This document shows positions 1-9,373 of a DNA stretch of 36,256 bases, piece after piece. Position 1 is the stretch's first letter; each line of letters opens with the position of its first letter. The position numbers were made by a program, and so were the translations under genes. Under the pieces are notes generated by a model. It did not search any database. It was not told the origin of the DNA and saw only the letters and a program-made list of their open reading frames with translations. Source of the DNA: Comamonadaceae bacterium (lineage in GTDB: Bacteria; Pseudomonadota; Gammaproteobacteria; Burkholderiales; Burkholderiaceae_C); assembly GCA_947374505.1 (NCBI GenBank), contig CANCCE010000002.1, positions 1-36,256 on the forward strand, in the 5' to 3' direction.

Positions 1-1
1 T

Positions 2-154
2 CTGTTTCACAAGATCGTCGCTTCTGCGGGCACCGACGCCGGGGTCGACGCTTTCATCAGCGAGCGCTTGGGTGGCGCCCCGGACCATCCGATGACGGTG
101 ACTTTTCCCGAGGGCGAATACCTCAAGGGGCTGGTGCTGGTCAGAAAGCTTTGA
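2..154 (+). CDS. C-terminal end of an unidentified protein (truncated by window start)
   Basis: Open frame from base 2: LFHKIVASAGTDAGVDAFISERLGGAPDHPMTVTFPEGEYLKGLVLVRKL* ending TGA at 152-154; no family recognised. Confidence 0.5.
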   Translation: MFHKIVASAGTDAGVDAFISERLGGAPDHPMTVTFPEGEYLKGLVLVRKL

Positions 155-207
155 GCAGAAGGCCTTGATGTCTGCAGGTTGGCCGGGTGGTAGCTGCAGC
201 CGCCGGC

Positions 208-236
208 CCCGCTCGCTAAAATAGCGGGTTAATTTT
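208..236 (+). terminator. Hairpin followed by T-rich stretch, possible weak terminator of the upstream gene
   Basis: CCCGCT (208-213) / AGCGGG (223-228) with 9-nt loop, followed by TTAATTTT. Confidence 0.3.
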
Positions 237-295
237 GGCTCGCATCTTGTTGAGCTTCCTACTCGTTTTTTCAGATTTTTCTAGTTAGGCACACC

Positions 296-1366
296 ATGAG
301 TTTGATTCCCGTCACCATCTTGACCGGCTTTCTGGGTTCCGGCAAAACCACTTTGCTCAAACGCGTGTTAACTGAAGCCCACGGTCAGAAAATTGCTGTC
401 ATTGAAAACGAGTTCGGTGAAGAAAACATCGACAACGAGATTTTGGTGAACGACACCAACGAGAACATCATTCAGATGAACAACGGTTGCATCTGCTGCT
501 CGATTCGTGAAGACTTGCGCGAAACGCTGCAACTGTTGGCCGCCAAAAAGCGCAAGGGACTGCTGACGTTTGACCGTGTCGTGATTGAAACCACGGGCTT
601 GGCTGATCCAGGTCCGGTGGCGCAGACTTTCTTCATGGACGAAGAAATTGCCGAGCAGTACCTGCTGGACTCGATCCTCACCTTGGTGGATGCCAAGCAC
701 GCCGCCACACAGCTCAACGACCGCCAGGAAGCCCGACGCCAAGTTGGTTTTGCCGATCAGATCTTCATCAGCAAGACCGATCTGGTGGAGGACAGCGAAG
801 TCAAAGCCCTGATGCGCCGCTTGACCCACATGAACCCCCGCGCTCCGCAACGTGCGGTGCATTTTGGTGAAGTCGCCATCGCCGATGTGTTTGACCTGCG
901 CGGCTTCAACCTGAATGCCAAACTCGATATTGATCCAGACTTTCTGAAGGAAGAGACTGATGCTCACGCCGGCCATGACCATGCACCAGGTGAGCATTGC
1001 GACCATCCTTCGCATGCCCATGATGCCGCTGATGGCCACGCCGGACACGGCCATCACCACCATCATGACGATGACGTGAAAAGCTTTGTATTCCGCTCAG
1101 ACCGCGCCTTCAGCCCGGCCAAACTAGAAGATTTCTTGGGTGCTGTGGTGAATATTTATGGCCCCCGCATGCTGCGCTACAAAGGCGTGCTGAACATGGA
1201 AGGCACCGATCGCAAAGTGATCTTTCAGGGCGTGCACCAGCTCATGGGCAGTGACCTTGGCCCCGCCTGGGCGGAAGGCGAAGTGAAGACCAGCAAGATG
1301 GTTTTTATCGGCATTGACCTGCCGAAAGATATTTTTTTGCAAGGCCTTGAGCAGTGCCTGGTTTGA
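296..1366 (+). CDS. COG0523 / CobW-family metal-chaperone GTPase with His-rich region
   Basis: P-loop GFLGSGKTTLL, CxCC motif NNGCICCSIREDL, ETTGLADP, SKTD guanine-specificity motif, His-rich stretch HAGHDHAPGEHCDHPSHAHDAADGHAGHGHHHHHDDD, CobW C-terminal domain. Confidence 0.93.
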   Translation: MSLIPVTILTGFLGSGKTTLLKRVLTEAHGQKIAVIENEFGEENIDNEILVNDTNENIIQMNNGCICCSIREDLRETLQLLAAKKRKGLLTFDRVVIETTGLADPGPVAQTFFMDEEIAEQYLLDSILTLVDAKHAATQLNDRQEARRQVGFADQIFISKTDLVEDSEVKALMRRLTHMNPRAPQRAVHFGEVAIADVFDLRGFNLNAKLDIDPDFLKEETDAHAGHDHAPGEHCDHPSHAHDAADGHAGHGHHHHHDDDVKSFVFRSDRAFSPAKLEDFLGAVVNIYGPRMLRYKGVLNMEGTDRKVIFQGVHQLMGSDLGPAWAEGEVKTSKMVFIGIDLPKDIFLQGLEQCLV

Positions 1367-1575
1367 GTTAGGCTCTCCGCAAACTGCAAAAGCTTGCGGT
1401 TCACGCTGACTTGAGGCTGGAGGGCTCGATGTCCGTTTCTTTTTTACAACGTTTCGGTTTTATGGCGCCCGGCGCAGCTGATGCGCCGCTAAAATCGCGC
1501 GCCGAATGAATCACCAGGACTCCGGTTTTGAAAGCCGAGGGTCATCCACAGGCCACTGCCCAAAGGAGACAAGAC

Positions 1576-2652
1576 GTGAAAACCCCCGCCAAAAAGAGCA
1601 AGACGCCTGTGAAAGTGGCAGTCAAGACGGTCGCAAAAGTTGCAGCAAATAAGCCGATTAAGAAGACGCTGACGAAGCCGACCAAGCCGGTTGCGAAGAC
1701 TCCCAGCAAGGCGGTGGCGAAGCGGGTAGTGACTCCGGCAAAGGCTCAGCCCGTGGCCGCCAAGAAAGCCCTTCCCGTCAATAAATCGAAAACCAAAGAA
1801 GTTGATAAGAAAAAAATTGTAGCTAAATCGGTTATAAAGCCTGTTGCCAAGCCGGCCATCAAGTCGGCAGCCAAGCCGGTTGTTAAGCCAGCCGCCAAGC
1901 CAGTTCCGAAATCTCCGTCAATCTCTTCTGTCAAAGTTGCACCGCTGAGTGCAACCAAAGCAGCGTCCCTACCTACCAAGCCGGCGCAGGCTGCCCAGCC
2001 CGCCGCGCCTCCAGCTCCAAAGACCATGATCACGCCTCCACCCGCTCTCAAACCCGGACGCAGAAGTTCCGCCCGCACCGCAGCGATGTCGCCACCGCCA
2101 GCACCGATGGTGCCGACCCACGCGCCCGATGCAGCTAAAGCCAGCTACTCGACCATCACGGAACGCGTGATTTCGCCGCCACCGCATGTGGCCGCACGCA
2201 AAGACCCCAAGCTTGCCAACAATTGGAAGACCAAGGAAGCCAACGAGTTGACGGACGAAGAAGTCAAGGCCATGCCTGACAGCGAGTACATGAACGACAA
2301 GCAGCTGGCTTTTTTCCGCCACAAGCTGTCGATCCTGAAAAGTGAAATTCACGCCAGTGCTGGTCAAACCACCGAAAACTTACGTGAAGACACGGTTGTT
2401 GTGCCCGATCCAGCCGACCGCGCGACGATCGAAGAAGAGCACGCCCTGGAGTTGCGCACGCGTGACCGCGAACGCAAGTTGCTCAAAAAAATCGAGCAGT
2501 CGATTTCCCGCATTGACGCGGGCGACTACGGCTATTGCGATGAGACCGGTGAAGCCATTGGCGTCGGCCGTCTGATCGCCCGTCCTACTGCCAGCTTGTC
2601 GCTGGAAGCGCAACAGCGCCGTGAGCTGAAACAAAAATTGTTCGGTGACTAA
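1576..2652 (+). CDS. dksA: DksA-family RNA polymerase-binding transcription factor with long Lys/Ala/Pro-rich N-terminal extension
   Basis: C-terminal half matches DksA: coiled-coil tip PDPADRA, ELRTRDRERKLLKKIEQ, GDYGYCDETGEAIGVGRLIARPTASLSLEAQQRRE. GTG at 1576 is preceded by AAAGGAGAC, a better start than the TTG at 1528 used by the ORF track. Confidence 0.88.
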   Translation: MKTPAKKSKTPVKVAVKTVAKVAANKPIKKTLTKPTKPVAKTPSKAVAKRVVTPAKAQPVAAKKALPVNKSKTKEVDKKKIVAKSVIKPVAKPAIKSAAKPVVKPAAKPVPKSPSISSVKVAPLSATKAASLPTKPAQAAQPAAPPAPKTMITPPPALKPGRRSSARTAAMSPPPAPMVPTHAPDAAKASYSTITERVISPPPHVAARKDPKLANNWKTKEANELTDEEVKAMPDSEYMNDKQLAFFRHKLSILKSEIHASAGQTTENLREDTVVVPDPADRATIEEEHALELRTRDRERKLLKKIEQSISRIDAGDYGYCDETGEAIGVGRLIARPTASLSLEAQQRRELKQKLFGD

Positions 2653-2677
2653 GCACTGACAGCGTGTCACCAGCCAG

Positions 2678-2702
2678 CTCTTGCGCACAGCCTGCGTAAG
2701 AG
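2678..2702 (+). terminator. Stem-loop downstream of dksA (no strong T-run)
   Basis: CTCTTGCGCA (2678-2687) / TGCGTAAGAG (2693-2702), one G-T wobble, 5-nt loop. Confidence 0.3.
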
Positions 2703-3012
2703 TGGTTGAGTGATTGGCAATAGCGGCAAGCTCAGTCTTTGTTCGCACGGTCAGCCCAGCACAAGCTCAGCCGAATCCTTCCCTCGCTTCCACACGAGTT
2801 CACGCACCGCACGATGGACTGCTGCGCTGCGCTCGCAGTGACGGGATTGTTTCGTTCGCATTGAAAAGATTTTTCCTCATCTTGGAAATCCCTGAGAAAG
2901 CACTTTCACAGCCATCGCTAAGTGCTTAATTTTGAACAACTTTTATCTGCCGGCAGCCTTTGAAAGCGGCTCTAAGTCCTTGATTTCATTGAAAATTATT
3001 CTTTAAAGCCAC

Positions 3013-3040
3013 TTGCTTCGGGCGATATTCCTGATAAAGT
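3013..3040 (+). promoter_or_regulatory. Candidate dcw-cluster promoter (Pmra)
   Basis: TTGCTT (3013-3018), 16-nt spacer, TAAAGT (3035-3040), next to the MraZ-like repeats. Confidence 0.35.
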
Positions 3041-3074
3041 GGTGAAAAGTGCAGTTTTGTGGTGAAAAGTGTTT
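3039..3074 (+). promoter_or_regulatory. MraZ operator-like direct repeats
   Basis: GTGGTGAAAAGTG occurs at 3039-3051 and 3059-3071. Read as pentamers: TGGTG AAAAG TGCAG TTTTG TGGTG AAAAG TGTTT, i.e. TGNNN half-sites with 10-bp phasing just upstream of mraZ. Confidence 0.7.
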
Positions 3075-3089
3075 TAAAGGTCTAAGCCA

Positions 3090-3518
3090 GTGTTCCAAGG
3101 TGCGTCTTCCATTGTTCTCGATGCTAAGGGTCGGCTGTCTGTGCCAACCCGGCACCGTGATGTGCTGAGCGCCACCGCCGCAAGCCAGCTGACCATCACC
3201 AAACACCCGCACGGTTGCCTGATGATTTTCCCGCGCAACGAGTGGGAAAAATTCCGCGAGCGGATCGCTTCGCTGCCCATGCAAGCCCAGTGGTGGAAGC
3301 GTATTTTCCTGGGTAACGCCATGGACGTTGAGCTAGATGCCACCGGCCGCGTGCTGGTCTCGCCTGAACTGCGGGCGGCTGCCGGTATTAGCAAGGACAC
3401 GGTGTTGCTCGGCATGGGCAGTTACTTCGAATTGTGGGATTCGGCTACTTATGCGGCCCAAGAGGCTGAGCAGATGAAGGGCGAAATGCCCGACGTCTTC
3501 AAGGACTTTTCGTTCTGA
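3090..3518 (+). CDS. mraZ: Transcriptional regulator MraZ
   Basis: [23 protein letters not shown] ... [28 protein letters not shown] start; first gene of dcw cluster. Confidence 0.95.
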   Translation: MFQGASSIVLDAKGRLSVPTRHRDVLSATAASQLTITKHPHGCLMIFPRNEWEKFRERIASLPMQAQWWKRIFLGNAMDVELDATGRVLVSPELRAAAGISKDTVLLGMGSYFELWDSATYAAQEAEQMKGEMPDVFKDFSF

Positions 3519-3527
3519 AAGATCACG

Positions 3528-4445
3528 GTGCAAGACACATGGACACACCGCACCGTCTTGTTGAACGAAGCAGTCGACGCGCTGCAGATCAACCCGGACG
3601 GACATTACATCGACGCGACCTTTGGGCGCGGCGGTCACTCGCGCTTGATTCTCTCGAAGCTGTCGCCGCAGGGCCGGCTGACGGCGTTCGACAAAGACCT
3701 GGATGCGATTGCAGAGGCGGCCACGATCAACGATCCGCGCTTCAACATTCGCCACGAAGGCTTCAGCCATTTGGGCGAGTTGCAGGCCAACAGTGCCCGC
3801 GGGATTTTGCTGGATCTGGGGGTGAGTTCGCCGCAGATCGACAACGCGGCACGGGGATTTTCATTTCGCGGCAATGGGCCGCTCGACATGCGCATGGACA
3901 CCACCCGTGGCCAGAGCGTGGCCGAGTGGCTGGCCGATGCATCCATAGAAAGCATGACGGAGGTCATACGTGAATACGGCGAAGAACGGTTTGCTGGGCA
4001 GATTGCAAAGGCGATTGATCGTCGGCGGCTTGAACGGGGCCCACTTGGGAGCACCGCTGAATTGGCCGAAGTCGTGGCTAGCGCGGTCAAAACCCGCGAG
4101 CCGGGTAAGGACCCTGCAACGCGCACATTTCAAGCTTTTCGGATTTTCATCAATGCCGAGCTTGAAGAGCTGCAACAAGCGCTAGTGGCGTCGTTAAAAG
4201 TCTTGCAACCTGGAGGACGTCTGGTGGTGATCAGTTTCCACTCGCTCGAAGACCGCATCGTCAAGCAGTTCATCGCTGAGCATTCGCGCGAGGTGTTCGA
4301 TCGCCGCGCGCCGTTTGCCGAGCCCAAAGCGATGAAGCTCAACGCGCTGGGCCGTGTCAAACCGTCTGAAGCTGAAGTCTCCGGCAACCCGCGCTCACGC
4401 AGTGCCGTGATGCGCGTGGCCGAACGCACCGAGGTGCCAGCTTGA
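3528..4445 (+). CDS. rsmH: 16S rRNA (cytosine-1402-N4)-methyltransferase RsmH
   Basis: [64 protein letters not shown]. Confidence 0.97.
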   Translation: MQDTWTHRTVLLNEAVDALQINPDGHYIDATFGRGGHSRLILSKLSPQGRLTAFDKDLDAIAEAATINDPRFNIRHEGFSHLGELQANSARGILLDLGVSSPQIDNAARGFSFRGNGPLDMRMDTTRGQSVAEWLADASIESMTEVIREYGEERFAGQIAKAIDRRRLERGPLGSTAELAEVVASAVKTREPGKDPATRTFQAFRIFINAELEELQQALVASLKVLQPGGRLVVISFHSLEDRIVKQFIAEHSREVFDRRAPFAEPKAMKLNALGRVKPSEAEVSGNPRSRSAVMRVAERTEVPA

Positions 4446-4747
4446 CCCGCGTCAATCTGTTGCTGCTGGTGGCAGTCTTGCTGACGGCGCTGTATTTAGT
4501 CCACACGCAATACGAGTCGCGACGGATTTTTGTGGAGCTCGAAAAAGCCACGTCACAGGGGCGCAAGCTGGAGATTGACAACGAAACACTGCAGGCTGAA
4601 CGACGTTCGCAGGCGACGCCTTTGCGGGTCGACAAACTGGCCAAGGACAAACTGCAGATGGTGCCTGCCACGGCCGCCATCACGCAATATGTGACGAATC
4701 GTGCTCCTGCGACGCCTCTTGCCGTCACGGCCTCAGGCAAGCCATGA
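4442..4747 (+). CDS. ftsL: Cell division protein FtsL
   Basis: Small bitopic protein between rsmH and ftsI: N-terminal [35 protein letters not shown] coiled coil. Confidence 0.93.
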   Translation: MTRVNLLLLVAVLLTALYLVHTQYESRRIFVELEKATSQGRKLEIDNETLQAERRSQATPLRVDKLAKDKLQMVPATAAITQYVTNRAPATPLAVTASGKP

Positions 4748-6477
4748 GTCGCAGCGTTCGTTACAGCTCAAGTCCGCTGCTGGCCAGCAAGACGCCGGTT
4801 TGGCGGAGTAAATTCATTGTGGCGGCTATTGCCTTGGGTTTCGCCGGGTTGGCTGCACGCGCTGCACATATCCAGATTTTCGGCAACGAATTTTTCCAGC
4901 GTCAAGGCGAAGTGCGCTTTGTGCGAACGCTGGAGTTGCCTGCCAGCCGGGGTCGCATCCTGGATCGCAATGGGCTGATTCTGGCGTCGAGCATTCCGGC
5001 GGAAAGTATCTGGGCTATTCCTGAAGACGTCGAAGTGAGCAAGGCGCAGTTGGCTGAACTGGGGCGATTGCTGGAGATGCCTGTAGCGACGCTGGAAAAA
5101 AGACTGGCCGATGAGGATAAAACTTTTGTCTGGCTGAAACGGCAAGTCGACGAGTCGGTGGCCAAGCAAATTGCAGAACTGAATATAAAGGGTCTTTACC
5201 AGCGCAAAGAGTACAAGCGGCAGTACCCCGATGGCGAAGCGACAGCGCATGTGGTTGGTTTTGCAGACGTTGAAAACCAGGGCCTGGAAGGCATGGAATT
5301 GACCTTCAACAAAGAGCTCAACGGGCGTGCCGGATCGCGTCGTGTGATCAAAGACCGGCTGGGTCGTGTGGTGGAGGACATTCGTGAACAAGTGCCACCG
5401 GTAGAAGGCAAAGACTTGCAGCTGTCGATTGACAGCAAGGTGCAATTTTTCGCCTACCAAAAGTTGCGGGACACGGTGATTTCATTCAAGGCCAAGGCCG
5501 GCAGTGTGGTCGTCCTTGACTCCGTCACCGGCGAAGTGCTGGCGTTGGCTAATTACCCCAGCTATGTTCCGGACAAGCGTAAAAATCTCAGCGGTGAGCA
5601 GCTGCGCAATCGGGCCATCACAGACACCTTTGAGCCCGGCTCGACCATGAAACCGATCACGGTGGCGATGGCATTGGAGGCCGGTCGTGTGACGCCGCAA
5701 ACCACCATTGAAACCGGGCCGGGTCGGTTCACCATGGGCGGTTTCACGATCAGTGACACGCACAACTACGGCACGTTGACGGTCGAAGGTGTGATTCAAA
5801 AATCAAGCAATGTCGGTGCCCTCAAGATCGCGCAAAAAATGAGTCCGAATGAAATGTGGGACACCTACACCGCACTCGGCTATGGGCAAAAACCGCAGAT
5901 TCAATTTCCAGGCGCGGTCACTGGCCGGTTGCGACCCTGGAAGACATGGCGTCCGATCGAGCAGGCCACCATGGCCTATGGTTACGGACTGTCGGCATCG
6001 CTGTTTCAGATGGCGCATTCGTACACGGCCTTCGCCCACGACGGTCGCATCATTCCTTTGACCATGCTCAAGAGCACCGCGCCGGCCGTCGGTGTCCGGG
6101 TGTTCTCTTCTGAAAACGCGCATGCCGTACGCCGTATGTTGCAAATGGCCGCAGCCCCGGGGGGTACTGGCCAGTTGGCGCAGACCGTCGGTTATTCAGT
6201 CGGCGGCAAATCCGGCACTGCGCACAAGCAGGTTGGCAAGGGCTACGCCAGCAACAAATACCGTTCCTGGTTCACTGGCATGGCACCGATTGAATCACCA
6301 CGCATCATCGTCGCCGTGATGATTGATGAGCCTAGCAATGGCCAGTATTTCGGTGGTGTGGTGGCCGCGCCCGTTTTCAGTGAAACCGTGCAACAGACCT
6401 TGCGCATGATGGGCTTGCCCCCTGATGTGGCGGTCAAGCCTCAGATCGTTACCAGTCCCGTCGAGGAGTCATTTTGA
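4744..6477 (+). CDS. ftsI: Peptidoglycan transpeptidase FtsI (PBP3)
   Basis: Active-site motifs STMKP, SSN, KSGTAHK; PBP dimerisation domain RGRILDRNGLILA. Confidence 0.97.
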   Translation: MSRSVRYSSSPLLASKTPVWRSKFIVAAIALGFAGLAARAAHIQIFGNEFFQRQGEVRFVRTLELPASRGRILDRNGLILASSIPAESIWAIPEDVEVSKAQLAELGRLLEMPVATLEKRLADEDKTFVWLKRQVDESVAKQIAELNIKGLYQRKEYKRQYPDGEATAHVVGFADVENQGLEGMELTFNKELNGRAGSRRVIKDRLGRVVEDIREQVPPVEGKDLQLSIDSKVQFFAYQKLRDTVISFKAKAGSVVVLDSVTGEVLALANYPSYVPDKRKNLSGEQLRNRAITDTFEPGSTMKPITVAMALEAGRVTPQTTIETGPGRFTMGGFTISDTHNYGTLTVEGVIQKSSNVGALKIAQKMSPNEMWDTYTALGYGQKPQIQFPGAVTGRLRPWKTWRPIEQATMAYGYGLSASLFQMAHSYTAFAHDGRIIPLTMLKSTAPAVGVRVFSSENAHAVRRMLQMAAAPGGTGQLAQTVGYSVGGKSGTAHKQVGKGYASNKYRSWFTGMAPIESPRIIVAVMIDEPSNGQYFGGVVAAPVFSETVQQTLRMMGLPPDVAVKPQIVTSPVEESF

Positions 6478-7976
6478 ACACTCATAAACATAAAGCGCTC
6501 ACGTCTCCCAAAGAGGCTGCACGCTGGTTGCGGCAAAACGTCAGTGGGACCTTGGTGGCAGACAGTCGGCGCGTGAAGCCTGGTGATGGCTTTTTGGCTT
6601 GGCCCGGTGCTGCCAACGATGCGCGGCGTTTTGTGCCGGAGGTGCTGGCAGCGGGTGCGACGGCTTGTCTGGTCGAAGCGGATGGCGCACAGTTGACCGA
6701 TGACGCGCGAATCGCTACGTACAGGGGGCTCAAAAGCGCAGCAGCGCCGATTGCTGCGGCCTTCTTTTCTGAACCCAGTCTGGAGCTGTCGGTTGTTGCC
6801 GTCACAGGTACCAATGGCAAGACATCCACCGCCTGGTGGATGGCACAAGCGCTGAGCCAATTGGGTCAGCACTGTGCCGTGGTGGGTACCCTGGGCATTG
6901 GGGAACCCGGCGCGTTGGTTTTCAATGGCCTGACAACGCCCGACCCCGTGTTGTTTCAGGAACAACTGCGCTGCTTGGTCGATGAAGGTTTTGTGGCTTG
7001 TGCCGTCGAAGCTTCTTCGATTGGTATCGAAGAGCGACGGCTTGACGCGACGCAGGTGCACACGGCCGTCTTTACCAATTTCACGCAAGATCATCTCGAC
7101 TACCACGGCTCCATGGCTGCTTACTGGGCGGCCAAAGAGCAATTGTTCTACTGGCCAGGACTGCAAGCCGCGGTGGTGAATATTGACGATCAGCACGGTG
7201 CAGAATTAGCGACCGTGCTGTCAACACAGAAGCTCGATGTATGGACCGTTTCTTGCACAGGTGCGGCTCGCATCGAAGCACGTTCTATTCAGTACGGTCT
7301 CGACTCGCTGAGTTTTGAAGTGGTTGAGGGTGAGACGATTTGCCAGGTGACGGCCCCGGTCGTTGGAGATTTCAACGTCTCTAATTTGATGGGCGTGATC
7401 GGCGCATTGCGCAGTCTCGGCTTGCCGCTGAAGGCGATTGCCGCTGTCTGCGCAACACTGAGCCCGGTGCCGGGCCGCATGGAAACGCTGTCTACCGAAG
7501 CTGCACCTCTGGTCGTGATTGATTACGCGCACACACCGGACGCACTTGAAAAAACATTGCAAGCACTCAAGCCGCAAGCGCAAAGCCGCGGTGGCAAACT
7601 CTGGTGCCTGTTTGGCTGCGGTGGTGACCGTGATGCGAGCAAACGCCCTTTGATGGGTGCTGTTGCCGGCCGCCTTGCAGATTACACGGTACTGACCAGT
7701 GACAACCCACGCAGTGAAAAGGCGGGCGACATCATGGCGCAAATTCTGGCTGGCATGCCAGTGTCTGCACCCGTGCTTCAGCAGCCTGACCGGGCACTGG
7801 CCATTGCCGCTGCATTGCAGCAGGCACGGCCGCAAGACGTGGTGCTGATTGCCGGCAAAGGCCATGAAAGCTACCAAGAGATTCAAGGTGTGCGCCGGCC
7901 TTTCTCCGACCGAACTGAAGCTGAACTGGCTTTGGCGGTTTACACCAATAACGCAGGCAACGCTAACAACTCATGA
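6474..7976 (+). CDS. murE: UDP-N-acetylmuramoyl-L-alanyl-D-glutamate--2,6-diaminopimelate ligase MurE
   Basis: GTNGKTS, DYAHTPDALEKTL, FGCGGDRDASKRPLM, TSDNPRSE; TTG start overlapping the ftsI stop. Confidence 0.96.
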   Translation: MNTHKHKALTSPKEAARWLRQNVSGTLVADSRRVKPGDGFLAWPGAANDARRFVPEVLAAGATACLVEADGAQLTDDARIATYRGLKSAAAPIAAAFFSEPSLELSVVAVTGTNGKTSTAWWMAQALSQLGQHCAVVGTLGIGEPGALVFNGLTTPDPVLFQEQLRCLVDEGFVACAVEASSIGIEERRLDATQVHTAVFTNFTQDHLDYHGSMAAYWAAKEQLFYWPGLQAAVVNIDDQHGAELATVLSTQKLDVWTVSCTGAARIEARSIQYGLDSLSFEVVEGETICQVTAPVVGDFNVSNLMGVIGALRSLGLPLKAIAAVCATLSPVPGRMETLSTEAAPLVVIDYAHTPDALEKTLQALKPQAQSRGGKLWCLFGCGGDRDASKRPLMGAVAGRLADYTVLTSDNPRSEKAGDIMAQILAGMPVSAPVLQQPDRALAIAAALQQARPQDVVLIAGKGHESYQEIQGVRRPFSDRTEAELALAVYTNNAGNANNS

Positions 7977-9373
7977 TGACTTTGGCCCAGGCTCAGCAAC
8001 ACTTGCCAATGGCGACATTGGTGGGGGGGGCGGCTGTGCATTTTTCGCGCGTGCACACCGATACCCGCAGCCTGCGTGCCGGTGATTTGTTTGTGGCGCT
8101 CAAGGGCGAGCGTTTTGATGCGCATGATTTTTTAAGCCAAGCAGCGTCGCAGGGTGCGGTCGCCGCGCTGGCTGAGCATGGCTTGGCAGAAGCAGGTTTG
8201 CCGGGTCTGCAAGTGCCGGATGCCAAAGCCGCATTGGGTCAGTTGGCGGCGGCTTGGCGCACGCAGTTTTCGCTGCCTTTGATCGCAGTGACTGGCAGCA
8301 ACGGCAAGACCACCGTGACGCAAATGATCGCGTCTATCCTGCGCGCCTTCAAAGGCGAACAGGGCTTTGCCACTGAAGGCAATTTCAACAACGACATCGG
8401 CGTGCCCTTGACCTTGCTGCGTTTGCGCGCAACCCACGCTGTTGGCGTGGTCGAGCTGGGCATGAACCACCCGGGTGAAATCGCCGGTCTGGCCGCCATG
8501 ACGCAGCCGACCGTCGCGCTGGTCAACAACGCGCAGCGGGAGCATCTTGAATTCATGGCGAGTGTGGAAGCTGTGGCACGTGAAAACGGTGCTGTGCTGA
8601 GTGCATTGCCGGCAGACGGTGTCGCCGTCTTTCCCGCCGACGAGGAGTACTCACCGCTGTGGCGTGAATTGGCTGGAACCCGTCGTGTCATGACCTTTGC
8701 ACTGAGCGGCCAAGCCGATGTGACGGCCGCCGCCGAATGGACCGGCGTGCTTTGGCAAGTGACAGCACAGACGCCACTCGGCCCCGTGACTTTTGCGTTG
8801 AATGTGGCCGGGCGTCACAACGTGAAGAACAGCTTGGCGGCCACCGCTTGCGCCTTGGCAGCTGGCGTCCCTTTGAGCGCTATTGGCGCGGGACTCACGG
8901 CCTTTACGCCGGTCAAAGGCCGTTCACGCGCACTGCCACTGACGCTTGGCGGTCGTGCGCTGATCTTGATTGACGACAGCTATAACGCGAACCCGGATTC
9001 AGTCCGCGCCGCCATCGATGTGCTGGCTGAATTGCCGGCGCCGCGCTTGCTGGTGTTGGGCGACATGGGCGAGGTCGGCGACCGCGGTCCAGCATTTCAC
9101 ACAGAGATCGGCGCACATGCGCTGCACCGCGGCATTGAACAGCTGGTCTGCACTGGTGACCTGACGCGTCACGCCGCTGAGGCTTTTCCGGGCGCGCGTC
9201 ACCACCATGCGTTTGAGGCCTTGTTGGCTGACGTTCAAAAAACCTTGCCAGACTGCGCCAGTGTGCTGATCAAAGGATCGCGCTTCATGAAGATGGAGCG
9301 CGTGGTCGAGGCGATTTCGAAACAAGCTGGCGCTGATGCCACTGCCAACACAAAGGAGAACGCATGTTCTTAA
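7973..9373 (+). CDS. murF: UDP-N-acetylmuramoyl-tripeptide--D-alanyl-D-alanine ligase MurF
   Basis: [49 protein letters not shown]. Confidence 0.96.
   Translation: MMTLAQAQQHLPMATLVGGAAVHFSRVHTDTRSLRAGDLFVALKGERFDAHDFLSQAASQGAVAALAEHGLAEAGLPGLQVPDAKAALGQLAAAWRTQFSLPLIAVTGSNGKTTVTQMIASILRAFKGEQGFATEGNFNNDIGVPLTLLRLRATHAVGVVELGMNHPGEIAGLAAMTQPTVALVNNAQREHLEFMASVEAVARENGAVLSALPADGVAVFPADEEYSPLWRELAGTRRVMTFALSGQADVTAAAEWTGVLWQVTAQTPLGPVTFALNVAGRHNVKNSLAATACALAAGVPLSAIGAGLTAFTPVKGRSRALPLTLGGRALILIDDSYNANPDSVRAAIDVLAELPAPRLLVLGDMGEVGDRGPAFHTEIGAHALHRGIEQLVCTGDLTRHAAEAFPGARHHHAFEALLADVQKTLPDCASVLIKGSRFMKMERVVEAISKQAGADATANTKENACS

Noticed and set aside
368-1066. 232-aa minus-strand ORF opposite the CobW-family gene
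   Set aside because: Antisense shadow ORF of a well-supported CDS in GC-rich DNA; no domain recognisable.
1840-1910. Short AAGCCGG/CCAAGCC-like repeats considered as tandem repeat or CRISPR-like array
   Set aside because: They are codon-level repeats of the KPAAKPV coding tail of DksA, irregular in spacing; not an array.
2714-2929. 71-aa plus-strand ORF in the dksA-mraZ gap
   Set aside because: No ribosome-binding site or family resemblance; overlaps repeat-like sequence.
4768-5460. 230-aa minus-strand ORF opposite ftsI
   Set aside because: Shadow ORF with no recognisable motifs; ftsI frame clearly supported.
6441-7196. 251-aa minus-strand ORF opposite murE
   Set aside because: Shadow ORF; composition typical of antisense reading of a GC-rich gene.
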